The notes beneath the pieces are model-generated. The model was not told the origin of the DNA, ran no database searches, and saw nothing but the letters and a program-made list of their open reading frames with translations. This document shows, piece by piece, positions 24,979-33,771 of a stretch of DNA of 64,000 bases. This DNA is from Saprospiraceae bacterium (GTDB lineage Bacteria; Bacteroidota; Bacteroidia; Chitinophagales; Saprospiraceae): NCBI GenBank assembly GCA_027488135.1, contig JAIYCH010000131.1:124001-188000 (forward strand). Direction: 5' to 3'. The position numbers and the translations under genes were made by a program. Each line of letters opens with the position of its first letter. Position 1 is the first letter of the stretch.

Positions 24979-27900
24979 ATGATGAATGTACAGATGTTTC
25001 AAAAGGTATGGTCTATCGTGGGGAAAATTAATTTTTTTTTGGGTTTTCTATTATTTTTATTAGCTGTTTCAGACGTTCTGCATTCTCCAAATTTTAATTT
25101 TTTTAAACCTATTGAAAAATTTTTCTTGATAAGACAATTTTTTAATGACGAATCTACAACGAAAAAATACATTGAATCACTAAAAAATATATCTAATACA
25201 CCAAATTTGAGATCGGTACCCAAAGGATTTGATGAAAACTGGACCCTTAGAGGTCCAAATAAAATTGGGGCTAGGGTTAATGTGATAAAACCTGATCCAA
25301 AAAATAGTCAAATTGTTTACCTTGGATTTTCGTCAGGTGGATTATGGAAAACGGTGGATGGTGGCCAAACTTGGAATGCTATTTTTGATAATTTCCCTTG
25401 GTTAGCCATAGCCGACATAAATATTGATCCTACAAACAGTAAAATTATATATGTGGCTACAGGGGATCCTAATATTTCTGGCTATCCTTTTGTTGGTGAC
25501 GGCGTTTATAAAAGTGTTGACGGCGGACAAACATGGAATAACATTGGGCCAGCTGGTACTCAGGTTATCTCTAAAATATTAATTAATCCTGTTAATCCTC
25601 TCATTTTATATGCCTCCAGTATGGGTCTTCCATTTCAACGAGACAAACTAAGAGGCATTTATAAAAGTTCAAATGGTGGTGTTTCCTGGGAAAAAGTTTG
25701 GCATGTATCTGATGATACAGGTATCATTGATCTGATTTTAGATCCCTTCAATGCTAATGTAATTTATGCTGCTTCCTGGCCAAGAGTTAGAAATAATAGA
25801 GAAAGTTTATTGTCAGGTGTAAATGCCTCTATTTTCAAAAGTGTGGATGGCGGTAACTCTTGGATTAAATCTGATAACGGATTGAAATTTGGCCCAAAGG
25901 GTAGAATTGGTCTTGTTGCCAGCAAACTAACTCCAAATTTGCTTTTTTCTATAGTTATTGGTGAAAATAATGAATGGGAAGGTTTCTATAAATCAGCAAA
26001 TGGTGGTGCTACGTGGGTAAATCTTTTAACTAATACCGGTAGTAATTCTTTACCAGATGGTGCTATGGGGGGCTTTGGTTGGTATTTTGGTAAAATTGAA
26101 GTAAATCCTAAAAACGACCAGGATTTATTTATTTTGAGTGTCGATCTATGGAGATCTAAAGATGGAGGTGTTACCTGGTTTTTAGGCGCTCCGCCCTGGT
26201 ACGAAAATAAAGTACATGCCGATAAACATGATTTGGTTTTCATTAATGAAACAAATATATTACTCGCTTCAGATGGTGGGGTGTATCAATCAAAAGATAA
26301 TGGGCAGAGCTGGGTTGATTATGAGGAGGTTCCTGCCACCCAATTTTATAGAATTGCTTCAAATCCACATAATCCAAATGCCTATTATGGAGGTGCTCAG
26401 GATCACGGTACATTGAAAGGTGAAAATCCTCAAAATTGGGTTAGATTGTACGGTGGTGACGGCTTTCAACAAGTTTTCGATCCTATAAATGAGAATGTTT
26501 TCTATACCCTTATACAAAACGGGAATATTCTGGTAACTACCAATAAAGGATTGTCATTTAATACGGCAATGAATGGCATTGATAAATTTGAACCGGTGTC
26601 ATGGGATGCACCACTAATTGGAAGTCCTTTTAATGCCAATATATTATATACTGGCACCTCCAGAGTGTATAAAAATACCGAAGGTCCTAATGCTTCCTGG
26701 AAAGCAATAAGTAATGATTTAACAGATGGAAATATATTCGGTGCTCGTTTCCATAATATTACAACTATTAACGAATCTTCAAAACTTCATGGTTTACTTT
26801 ATGCAGGTACCTCAGATGCTAATTGTTGGAGATTTGATCCTGAAACAAATATTTGGACAAATATTTCGAATGGTTTACCTGAAAGATTTATAACGTCTAT
26901 ACAAGCATCGCCCTCTTTTACTGATAACGTATATGTTACACTCTCTGGTTATAAAGATAATGATTGGCAATCCCACATTTTTTTATCAAAAGAAAGAGGA
27001 GATAAATGGAGATCTATCAAGGGCGATTTACCTTACATCTCTATAAATGACCTGGTCATTATTCCCAATCATTCTGATTCTTTGTTATTCATAGCAACCG
27101 ATGCAGGGGTATATGGTTCTGTTAATAGTGGACTAAACTGGCATAAGTTAGGTGCAAACTTACCAATGGTGGCCGTTTATGATTTACATTATGTACCTGA
27201 AAAAATGGAGCTAATCGCCGGTACTTTTGGCCGGTCTATACATACCTATAATTTAAAAACTTTACTTGAAAAAAAATATTCCTTATTGGTATCACCTAAC
27301 AACTTATCAGTATCCTCATCAGGTGGTAACTTTCCCTTAAATATTATATCAAATACCCAATGGTCCATATATAAATCTAACTCTTTTATCCGAATCACTC
27401 CCTCTTCGGGCGTCGATAATAGTTTGGTAAGTGTCATTTGTGAACCCAATAATAACGTTTTACCCAGAACAGGTAAAATAGTCATAAAAGGAACAGGCGT
27501 TGATTCAACCGTTGTGTTGATTACTCAAAATGGTGCTTTACCCACTTTTACTGTTTCACCTCAAAATATAGCTTTTACCTTTGGTAATCAAAGTCAAAAA
27601 ATTTCGATAGAATCGAATACCTCCTGGCAGGTTTTTAAAAATGTAGATTATATCAATACAAATGTTAATACTGGTTCGGGAAATGCGTTTATTGAGGTTA
27701 CCAGTTCTCTTAACCCTACGGCTAACTCAAGGACTGGGTTGTTGAAATTTCTTCCAAATGGAATGGATACTATTTTTGTGAAAATAACACAGGCGGGAAA
27801 CGCGGTATCTGGGAATAATGAAGCAAGTAAAAAATATTCTCCGTTCCAAGTATTTCCTAACCCATTAATAAATGATTGGATAACTTTAAAAAAGACCGAA

Positions 27901-28089
27901 AGATTATTTGAGGAATCTACCACAGTTTCACTATATAATATGAATGGACATTTGATTAAAAGCTTTCAAGTACCCATATTTAGTGAAGAACAGGTTCTGA
28001 GTTTCCCCCAATTGCCTAAAGGCATTTATCTTCTGGTCGTGCGAAACAGTAAAAATCAAATAATACAGTCAGAAAAATTAGTGAAATAA
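24979..28089 (+). CDS. Large secreted BNR/VPS10-type beta-propeller protein with BACON domains and type IX sorting tail
   Basis: This is a protein of about 1036 residues. A hydrophobic N-terminal segment (NFFLGFLLFLLAVSDV) serves as signal peptide or anchor. Residues of roughly 70-760 carry many Asp-box repeats (for example SVDGGQTWN, SSNGGVSWE, SKDNGQSWV, SANGGATWV), as in sortilin/VPS10 and BNR propellers. Two BACON-like modules follow, each with an NTQWSI/NTSWQV strand and ending in ITQNG or ITQAG. The last 80 or so residues form a Por secretion tail with VFPNPLINDW, LYNMNGHLI and LPKGIYLLVV, so it is probably exported by the type IX system and surface bound. Such proteins usually bind or process glycans or proteins; catalysis cannot be shown. 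TTG at 24970 is an upstream alternative start. Confidence 0.88.
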   Translation: MMNVQMFQKVWSIVGKINFFLGFLLFLLAVSDVLHSPNFNFFKPIEKFFLIRQFFNDESTTKKYIESLKNISNTPNLRSVPKGFDENWTLRGPNKIGARVNVIKPDPKNSQIVYLGFSSGGLWKTVDGGQTWNAIFDNFPWLAIADINIDPTNSKIIYVATGDPNISGYPFVGDGVYKSVDGGQTWNNIGPAGTQVISKILINPVNPLILYASSMGLPFQRDKLRGIYKSSNGGVSWEKVWHVSDDTGIIDLILDPFNANVIYAASWPRVRNNRESLLSGVNASIFKSVDGGNSWIKSDNGLKFGPKGRIGLVASKLTPNLLFSIVIGENNEWEGFYKSANGGATWVNLLTNTGSNSLPDGAMGGFGWYFGKIEVNPKNDQDLFILSVDLWRSKDGGVTWFLGAPPWYENKVHADKHDLVFINETNILLASDGGVYQSKDNGQSWVDYEEVPATQFYRIASNPHNPNAYYGGAQDHGTLKGENPQNWVRLYGGDGFQQVFDPINENVFYTLIQNGNILVTTNKGLSFNTAMNGIDKFEPVSWDAPLIGSPFNANILYTGTSRVYKNTEGPNASWKAISNDLTDGNIFGARFHNITTINESSKLHGLLYAGTSDANCWRFDPETNIWTNISNGLPERFITSIQASPSFTDNVYVTLSGYKDNDWQSHIFLSKERGDKWRSIKGDLPYISINDLVIIPNHSDSLLFIATDAGVYGSVNSGLNWHKLGANLPMVAVYDLHYVPEKMELIAGTFGRSIHTYNLKTLLEKKYSLLVSPNNLSVSSSGGNFPLNIISNTQWSIYKSNSFIRITPSSGVDNSLVSVICEPNNNVLPRTGKIVIKGTGVDSTVVLITQNGALPTFTVSPQNIAFTFGNQSQKISIESNTSWQVFKNVDYINTNVNTGSGNAFIEVTSSLNPTANSRTGLLKFLPNGMDTIFVKITQAGNAVSGNNEASKKYSPFQVFPNPLINDWITLKKTERLFEESTTVSLYNMNGHLIKSFQVPIFSEEQVLSFPQLPKGIYLLVVRNSKNQIIQSEKLVK

Positions 28090-28090
28090 A

Positions 28091-28894
28091 TTAATCTACT
28101 CTACCATTCCTATGTACAATCGTTGCGGTTGGTTGCTGGGTACCCATAATAATGACATCTTGAATATTCACATGATTAGGTCTGGATGCCATAAAATAAA
28201 TTGTTTCGGCAATATCAAACGCTGTTAAGGGATTAAAATCACTGTAAATATTTGCCCTTTCTTTATCACCATCAAATCTAACCAAAGCAAATTCAGTATC
28301 CTCAACATGGCCGGGTGATATTGACGCTACCCTTATATTATGGGTATGTAAATCAATCCTCATCCCTTCGGTTAGTGCAATTACAGCTGCTTTGCATGCA
28401 CAATAAACATTTCCATTTGGATAAGTTTGTTTGCCTGCTATGGATCCCAAATTGATAATAAATCCTTTTTTTTCTTGAATCATTAATGGAATAACAGCTC
28501 TAGAAATATAAATAAGACCTTTAACATTGGTATCAATCATTTCCTCCCAATGGGCTAAATTTCCTTCCTGAAACGGGGCAAATCCTTTTGCTTTACCTGC
28601 ATTATTAAGGAGAAAATCAATCTTATTCCATGATTTTGGCAGAGTAGAAAATGCTTTACTAACCTCCATTTCATTTCTAACATCTAGAGTTATCAATAAA
28701 ATGTCGATAGGGTAACTTGATTTTATCTGATGAGCAACCTCTTCTAATTTTTCTTTTCTTCTGGCTAATAAAATTAAAGAATAACCTTTACTGGCAAAAT
28801 AATAAGCCGTAGCAAGCCCTATACCAGCGTTAGCACCAGTGATACAGGCTATTTTTCCTTGATTTACATTATCAAAAGGCAGTATATTGTTCAC
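28091..28894 (-). CDS. SDR family NAD(P)-dependent oxidoreductase
   Basis: This 267-residue classical short-chain dehydrogenase binds NADP(H) through TGANAGIGLATAYYFAS followed by basic residues (ARRKEK). The structural NNAG motif (LLNNAGKAKGF), catalytic Ser in NLGSIAGKQTYPNG and YxxxK as YCACK are present. It resembles the YdfG-type group that acts on 3-hydroxy acids or serine/threonine. It is the last gene of a three-gene minus-strand run with the TIR-like/TPR gene 11 nt upstream. The true substrate is unknown. Confidence 0.88.
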   Translation of the reverse strand: MNNILPFDNVNQGKIACITGANAGIGLATAYYFASKGYSLILLARRKEKLEEVAHQIKSSYPIDILLITLDVRNEMEVSKAFSTLPKSWNKIDFLLNNAGKAKGFAPFQEGNLAHWEEMIDTNVKGLIYISRAVIPLMIQEKKGFIINLGSIAGKQTYPNGNVYCACKAAVIALTEGMRIDLHTHNIRVASISPGHVEDTEFALVRFDGDKERANIYSDFNPLTAFDIAETIYFMASRPNHVNIQDVIIMGTQQPTATIVHRNGRVD

Positions 28895-28905
28895 AGCATT
28901 ATTGT

Positions 28906-30519
28906 TTAAATGGTATCAACTTCAAATGCAAGGTCATTTTTACGTACTTTGAGTTCAGGGTTATTTTGAATGGCTTTTAAATAAAACTCTCTGGCAATTT
29001 TTTTCTCTCCTTCATCAAAATAGAAAGTAGCAAGATCGTAATAAGCAAACATATGATTTGGTAAAACTTCGATGGTTTTTAAGTAATATTCTAAAGCCTT
29101 ATATGGCTTGTTAGAAATATTACTTAAATAAATAGCGTAGGTATATAAAGCTTCTTTAGGAAATGATGATTGATTTATGCACTGCTTCAACAAATTTCCA
29201 GCTCTTTCCATTTTTTCAGGGAAATGTGAAATGATGATACTTGCCAATTCATACAAAGATTCTCCATGATTTGGTTCAATAAGCAATAATTCCTCTAAAA
29301 CAGATTTTGCCTCTTCCCACTTATTTTGACTTAGTAAAATCTTTGATAGTGCTACTTTTGCTTCTGACTGACGTCCGTTTCTCTCGATAAATTGTTGAAG
29401 GAAACCAATTTTTTGCTGTTCATTTTCTGTTTCTCTTAATACAAGTTTTAAATGAAAATATTGTCTCTCAACATCTGTAGGATACTGCTTTTCAATTTGT
29501 TTGTACAATGAAGATGCTGCTTCTAGGGAAGATTCAGGTTCAACAATAGATATAACATCCTCTTTTTCTTCCTCTTTAATAACTGAAGTTTCAAAAGTTA
29601 ACGAAACCTCTGGTGTTGCCTGTTCGGAACGAGGAAGGGTTAAATCTGTAGTTCCAAGGGGAAGGGCTTGTTTTGGTTCCGTGATCTCCTCGCTAATAAA
29701 CTCTTCAATGATTTCAATTTCTTCAAGCTTATTGGTTGTCAAGATAGTTGAATCCTCGTTAGCTGAATTCATGAAATTAAAGTCTCCGCTATCTATTTCA
29801 GTGGTGTTTTCTTTAACTAATATCTCCTCCTCTTCAAACTCCTTAAATTCGGGTATTAAAAAAGGTGGTGGAAAGGCAAAATCATTTTCTATTATTTGCT
29901 CGTAGTCGTCCTCTAAAAATAAATTATCCTGAAAGGGGAACTCAATTAATTGATCTTGAAGCAATTGGTATTTATTTTTTAAAGACCTGCATTCTATGAG
30001 AGACGGTGGCAAAAATTTTCTCAAGTGTCTTAATGTTTCACCAGCCTCTGACGAAAGCATTCTTAATAAATTGGAATGATTTTCAAATTCTATTTTCTCA
30101 GATTCATCAGCTCTTATCTCTGTTTTTCGACTTCTGGCCTCTAAATATTGACTTTGCCAATAATTTATGTATGGTATGATATCTCCAATTTTATCAATGG
30201 TTGTTGGTACTTCCTTAAGTTCACCCGTCAAAGGATCAGATTCGGTGCCGTTTATCAATATTGGTACCAAATTATTAGCCTTCCTGGTAACTAATGATAA
30301 AGTGTTCTGCATGCACGAAATAGATCGTAAAAAGTTTACACTGATTAATACAACGATGGGGCCTTCAAAATTCTCCAACTGATTATAAATCGAAGGTTCT
30401 GCATGGCTATTTGCGCTAACCAATTTAAACTGGATATTTGTATTCTTAAAATCCAGTAGAATTTTATCAACCGAGGCTTTATTTTCCTGACAATATGCTA
30501 AGGCTACCACTTGATTCAT
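28906..30519 (-). CDS. TIR-like domain / tetratricopeptide repeat protein
   Basis: This 537-residue cytoplasmic protein has three parts. Residues 1-130 look like a TIR fold: VVALAYCQENKASVDKIL, IVVLISVNFLRSISCM (55-70) and NNLVPILING correspond to TIR strands and boxes. Residues of about 190-345 are low-complexity and acidic (Glu-rich, Pro-containing), probably disordered. Residues of about 350-537 hold four or five TPR units (LLLIEPNHGESLYELASII, TIEVLPNHMFAYYDLATFY, AIQNNPEL). The position that carries the NAD-cleaving Glu in active TIR enzymes (C-x-x-E) is N72, so NADase activity is doubtful and an interaction role is more likely. It sits between a TlpA-like lipoprotein gene and an SDR gene. 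The TIR assignment is by eye. Confidence 0.68.
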   Translation of the reverse strand: MNQVVALAYCQENKASVDKILLDFKNTNIQFKLVSANSHAEPSIYNQLENFEGPIVVLISVNFLRSISCMQNTLSLVTRKANNLVPILINGTESDPLTGELKEVPTTIDKIGDIIPYINYWQSQYLEARSRKTEIRADESEKIEFENHSNLLRMLSSEAGETLRHLRKFLPPSLIECRSLKNKYQLLQDQLIEFPFQDNLFLEDDYEQIIENDFAFPPPFLIPEFKEFEEEEILVKENTTEIDSGDFNFMNSANEDSTILTTNKLEEIEIIEEFISEEITEPKQALPLGTTDLTLPRSEQATPEVSLTFETSVIKEEEKEDVISIVEPESSLEAASSLYKQIEKQYPTDVERQYFHLKLVLRETENEQQKIGFLQQFIERNGRQSEAKVALSKILLSQNKWEEAKSVLEELLLIEPNHGESLYELASIIISHFPEKMERAGNLLKQCINQSSFPKEALYTYAIYLSNISNKPYKALEYYLKTIEVLPNHMFAYYDLATFYFDEGEKKIAREFYLKAIQNNPELKVRKNDLAFEVDTI

Positions 30520-30531
30520 ATTAATTGTGAT

Positions 30532-31869
30532 TTATTTATTGGAAATATTAATTACTTTATCAATGGATTCTTCAAAATCTCTTTTAAAAATTTCATATTG
30601 ACTGGTTGCCGGACCATAAAAACCAGTATGAATTTTTACCACTCTATTACTTTCATCTAAAATAAGCATAGTAGGAAAAGCAGATATCTTATTTAACATT
30701 GGTAAAACTTTTGATGCTTCCTTTTTATTATAAGATCCTGCCCATAAAATAGGATAGGTGATTTTTAATCTCTTTTTATAAGAAGATAAAATAGGTAGAA
30801 CTTTTTCCTTTTCTGGATAACGTTCAAACGCTAAACCTATTACAGAAATATTATTTTCTTTATTTTTTGAAAGATACTCTAATAAAAAATTAGTTTCGTC
30901 CAAGCAATTTGGACACCATGTGCCAAATAATTGAATAATTTTTACTTTCCCTTTTATATCATTTAATGAAACAAGATTACCATTGATGTCAGGGAACTCA
31001 AAAGAAAGGGGCTGATTACTTACTAATTGTGTTATTGAGTTAGGATCTCGTAATGTACTGTTTTTTTGGGGTTTAGCCTTCCAGATGGTTTGATAATGTT
31101 TGCCTGACCTAAAAATACCATTTATAGTAGAATCAGCATTAATTTTACCTTCGAAAAGGAAAGCATGGGACCCATCAAATACAGATAAATATAATTTATT
31201 TAGCTGAACAGTACCTTCTAAATATCGGTAATCTCCTGTTTCAGTTAAAAAAGTACCTGTTAAATAATTTCCTGTTTGTTTGAATTCAGCTACTCCAGGA
31301 TAAGGTTCCTCACCATCAACAAGACCAAATTCAGTTTCCCATGAACCAGTTAAATTCATAAGGGGTTCTTTTTTAAGTTGGGTAAATCTGTGGTTTTGTC
31401 CAAATTTTGCAACAAATGGAATTCTATTAAATTCTGTTCTATAATTTATAACCCATTCTCCTTCCATGACATTTTCTTCATACAAACCATGCAAATAAGT
31501 ATCATAAATCGGAAAATTAATTCTAAAAGTATCTTTTGCTAAATATTTATCCCTTCCAAAAAATATCTCAGAGGCCCTGATTTTTTCTGCTCCGTTAATG
31601 AGGTCCATGACAAAACTGTCTTCCGTAATATACGTTATTTCAAAAGTAAATGGTAACTCTCCCTCTGTAACTTCGTCAAAGGTAATATTTAACTTTTCAG
31701 GAAGTGGTTCTCCTTTAGGATTTGAACTAACAGGCCTAGAGTCAAGTTTCAAAACGCCCCTCCATGATCCATTTGGTAATCTTGAAAAATGATCATCAGT
31801 CACTAAACAGGATGAACAAAGCAACAAAATGGTGAGGGAAGAAAATAAATTCAATGTGAGTAATCTCAT
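30532..31869 (-). CDS. TlpA-like thioredoxin-fold lipoprotein with N-terminal beta domains
   Basis: This 445-residue lipoprotein has a lipobox around LLLCSSC (C21) and two beta-rich N-terminal segments (about 35-160 and 165-280). The C-terminal thioredoxin domain (about 290-435) carries IIQLFGTWCPNCLDETNFLLEY, a complete redox CxxC, and the cis-Pro in ISAFPTMLILDE. It should act in the periplasm as a thiol-disulfide oxidoreductase, like other TlpA/ResA proteins of Bacteroidota. It leads the three-gene minus-strand unit, with 12 nt to the TIR-like/TPR gene. The target proteins are unknown. Confidence 0.87.
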   Translation of the reverse strand: MRLLTLNLFSSLTILLLCSSCLVTDDHFSRLPNGSWRGVLKLDSRPVSSNPKGEPLPEKLNITFDEVTEGELPFTFEITYITEDSFVMDLINGAEKIRASEIFFGRDKYLAKDTFRINFPIYDTYLHGLYEENVMEGEWVINYRTEFNRIPFVAKFGQNHRFTQLKKEPLMNLTGSWETEFGLVDGEEPYPGVAEFKQTGNYLTGTFLTETGDYRYLEGTVQLNKLYLSVFDGSHAFLFEGKINADSTINGIFRSGKHYQTIWKAKPQKNSTLRDPNSITQLVSNQPLSFEFPDINGNLVSLNDIKGKVKIIQLFGTWCPNCLDETNFLLEYLSKNKENNISVIGLAFERYPEKEKVLPILSSYKKRLKITYPILWAGSYNKKEASKVLPMLNKISAFPTMLILDESNRVVKIHTGFYGPATSQYEIFKRDFEESIDKVINISNK

Positions 31870-32043
31870 GTAGGTATCACTATTATTTGATGTGCACTAA
31901 TTATGCAAAAATATACTCTTTTTATCTAAAAATATTATAATAATCAGTAAATAAAATAGATATATGGAAAACCTTCTACAAGCTTAAAATTATTATCATT
32001 CACATTGACAGGATGAAAGTATATTTAGGCTGAAAAAGAAGCT

Positions 32044-32577
32044 TTAAGCACCTTTTTCACCTACAAAATAATGTTCCTTTTTGTTAAACAAAATATTGAA
32101 TGTAGTCAAACTACCATAAATTTTTGTTATATATTGTTGAAGAATTATTTTATCCTCTTCACTTAAAATAGTGTGATTATTAATTTTTTGCTCCATAACT
32201 CTCAGCCTTTCTCTGGTCATGATAATTTTCTGAAAGAAAGTTTCTATGGGAATTTCTTTACTCTTGAGTGATTTGTCGGACGGTTGTAAAATAAGCATAC
32301 CATTTTTCCATCTATCACCTAAATCAGGATTATCCTGTATAAGATTAAAGTTTTTCAAAATCTTGAGTAAACTTTTTTCTGCTTCGGAATAAGTAATGGC
32401 TTCTTCGGCGGGAATGTGTTCTATAACTTCCCATTTGTCGTAATCCTTCCCAACTTGTTTTATTCCATATAGCATAAAGCAAACATCATAAGATATAGGG
32501 TATAATTTTATTATCACACCATCGCCAAAAGCAGGATGGTTTACCCTTGAGCCAACACCTAGAAAATTTTTTTCCAT
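32044..32577 (-). CDS. Conserved hypothetical protein with UvrD/CarD-tail-like N-terminus
   Basis: This 177-residue soluble protein has an N-terminus, GVGSRVNHPAFGDGVIIKL, that resembles the short beta module found at the C-terminus of UvrD/PcrA helicases and in CarD-like proteins, where it contacts RNA polymerase. The remainder is helical and charged, with no catalytic motif seen. The open frame extends 17 codons upstream, but the ATG at 32577 (MEKNFLGVGSRVNHP) gives a cleaner start. A TATTTTTG -7-like box on the minus strand lies at 32596-32603. A role in transcription-associated repair is possible but unproven. The gene is divergent from hemE. Confidence 0.6.
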   Translation of the reverse strand: MEKNFLGVGSRVNHPAFGDGVIIKLYPISYDVCFMLYGIKQVGKDYDKWEVIEHIPAEEAITYSEAEKSLLKILKNFNLIQDNPDLGDRWKNGMLILQPSDKSLKSKEIPIETFFQKIIMTRERLRVMEQKINNHTILSEEDKIILQQYITKIYGSLTTFNILFNKKEHYFVGEKGA

Positions 32578-32668
32578 TTTACATTTTTTGTGAAGCAAAA
32601 ATAGAAAGGTAATTTTTAATATTTGCATATAGAATGTTCAGAAATGGTAAAAATTTAGTCTATTTTGA

Positions 32669-32676
32669 TAAATTTG
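32669..32676 (+). promoter_or_regulatory. Candidate -7 element abutting hemE
   Basis: TAAATTTG fits TAnnTTTG and ends 1 nt before the first hemE ATG (32678) and 4 nt before the second (32681). If used, transcription would start at or inside the first codons, pointing to a leaderless message that begins with the second ATG. No TTG is found at the usual spacing. Confidence 0.4.
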
Positions 32677-32677
32677 C

Positions 32678-33712
32678 ATGATGAAAAAGAACACGTTATT
32701 CATAAAAACGATTAATAGAGACCTGGTTGAGAGGCCACCTGTTTGGTTAATGCGGCAAGCTGGTAGAATTCTACCTGAATATAAAGCAATAAGAGCAAAA
32801 CTAACTGATTTCAAAGAGTTGGTAAAATCGCCTGAGTTGGCCGCAGAAGTAACTTTACAGCCTGTTGATTTGCTCAAAGTTGATGCCGCTATCTTATTTA
32901 GTGATATTTTGGTCATTCCAGAGGCAATGGGCCTAGATTATGAAATGATCGAAGCCAGAGGTCCGTTTTTCCCTAAAACTATTCAATCAAAGAGTGATAT
33001 TGATCAGCTTTTAACAGGTGAGGCAGCTGCTGAAAGACTTGATTACGTGTATAATACTATCTTAGAAATTAATAAACACATTCCTGAAAATATTCCATTA
33101 ATAGGTTTCGCTGGAGCGCCCTGGACTATTTTAGCTTATATGATAGAAGGAAAGGGTAGTAAGACCTTTTCTGTAGCAAAAAAGTTTCTTTATACTGAAC
33201 CTGAATGGTCTCACCTTTTATTGGATAAAATTACAGATAGCACCATTCATTATTTGAGGAATCAAGTTAAAGCGGGAGTTCAAACCTTGCAATTGTTTGA
33301 TTCTTGGGCCGGTCTTTTAAGTATGGAGCAATTTAATACTTTTTCTTTGCCATATATGAAACGAATAAAAGAGGCCATTCCTGAAGTTCCTCTTACTATT
33401 TTTGCGAAAGGTGCGATGATTCAATTACAAGATATTGCTGCATTAAAGCCAAATGTTATTGGCATTGACTGGAATATTTCACCATTGAAGGTACGTCAAT
33501 GGTTGGGCGCCGATACGGTCTTACAAGGTAATATGGATCCTTGCTTGCTTTATGCCACACCTCAACATGTTTTTGATGAAACAGTCAAAATGTGTAAAGA
33601 TTTTGGAATAAACCATATTGCTAATTTAGGTCACGGTGTTTATCCGGATACTCCTTTAGAGGGTGTAAAAGCTTTTATTGCCGCGGTGAAAAGTATAAGT
33701 TATGTTGAATAA
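32678..33712 (+). CDS. hemE: Uroporphyrinogen decarboxylase
   Basis: This 344-residue enzyme removes four carboxyl groups from uroporphyrinogen III to make coproporphyrinogen III in heme synthesis. The first signature RPPVWLMRQAGRILPEY is complete, including the substrate-binding Arg residues, followed by FSDILVIPEAMGL with the catalytic Asp, IGFAGAPWTILAYMIEG (second signature) and LGHGVYPDTPLEGV at the end. Two adjacent ATGs occur (32678 and 32681), and the second may be the functional start given the promoter position. No other heme gene is adjacent. The length is normal. Confidence 0.95.
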   Translation: MMKKNTLFIKTINRDLVERPPVWLMRQAGRILPEYKAIRAKLTDFKELVKSPELAAEVTLQPVDLLKVDAAILFSDILVIPEAMGLDYEMIEARGPFFPKTIQSKSDIDQLLTGEAAAERLDYVYNTILEINKHIPENIPLIGFAGAPWTILAYMIEGKGSKTFSVAKKFLYTEPEWSHLLLDKITDSTIHYLRNQVKAGVQTLQLFDSWAGLLSMEQFNTFSLPYMKRIKEAIPEVPLTIFAKGAMIQLQDIAALKPNVIGIDWNISPLKVRQWLGADTVLQGNMDPCLLYATPQHVFDETVKMCKDFGINHIANLGHGVYPDTPLEGVKAFIAAVKSISYVE

Positions 33713-33733
33713 TGGGATTTTTTTATAAATTTG
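33705..33733 (+). promoter_or_regulatory. Bacteroidota-type promoter for accD
   Basis: A TTG at 33705-33707 is followed after 18 nt by TAAATTTG at 33726-33733, a full match to the -33/-7 pattern. It begins inside the last codons of hemE and ends 38 nt before the accD ATG at 33772, so accD probably has its own promoter. Confidence 0.6.
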
Positions 33734-33771
33734 CAAGATTTTAATTTTCTTCCGGGTTTAATATATGATAT

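Noticed and set aside
29501-29905. 134-codon plus-strand frame opposite the TIR-like/TPR gene
   Set aside because: It mirrors the acidic low-complexity linker (Glu codons read as Ser/Leu on the other strand) and has no support as a gene.
28906-31869. Interpreting the TlpA/TIR/SDR trio as an anti-phage defence system
   Set aside because: The TIR catalytic Glu is absent, no sensor or effector partner or mobile genes are near, and the neighbours are housekeeping genes.
31870-32043. 174-nt gap upstream of the TlpA-like gene, examined for a small RNA or tRNA
   Set aside because: No cloverleaf, strong stem or open frame; only a TATTTTTG -7-like box on the minus strand at 31906-31913 without a partner -33 element.
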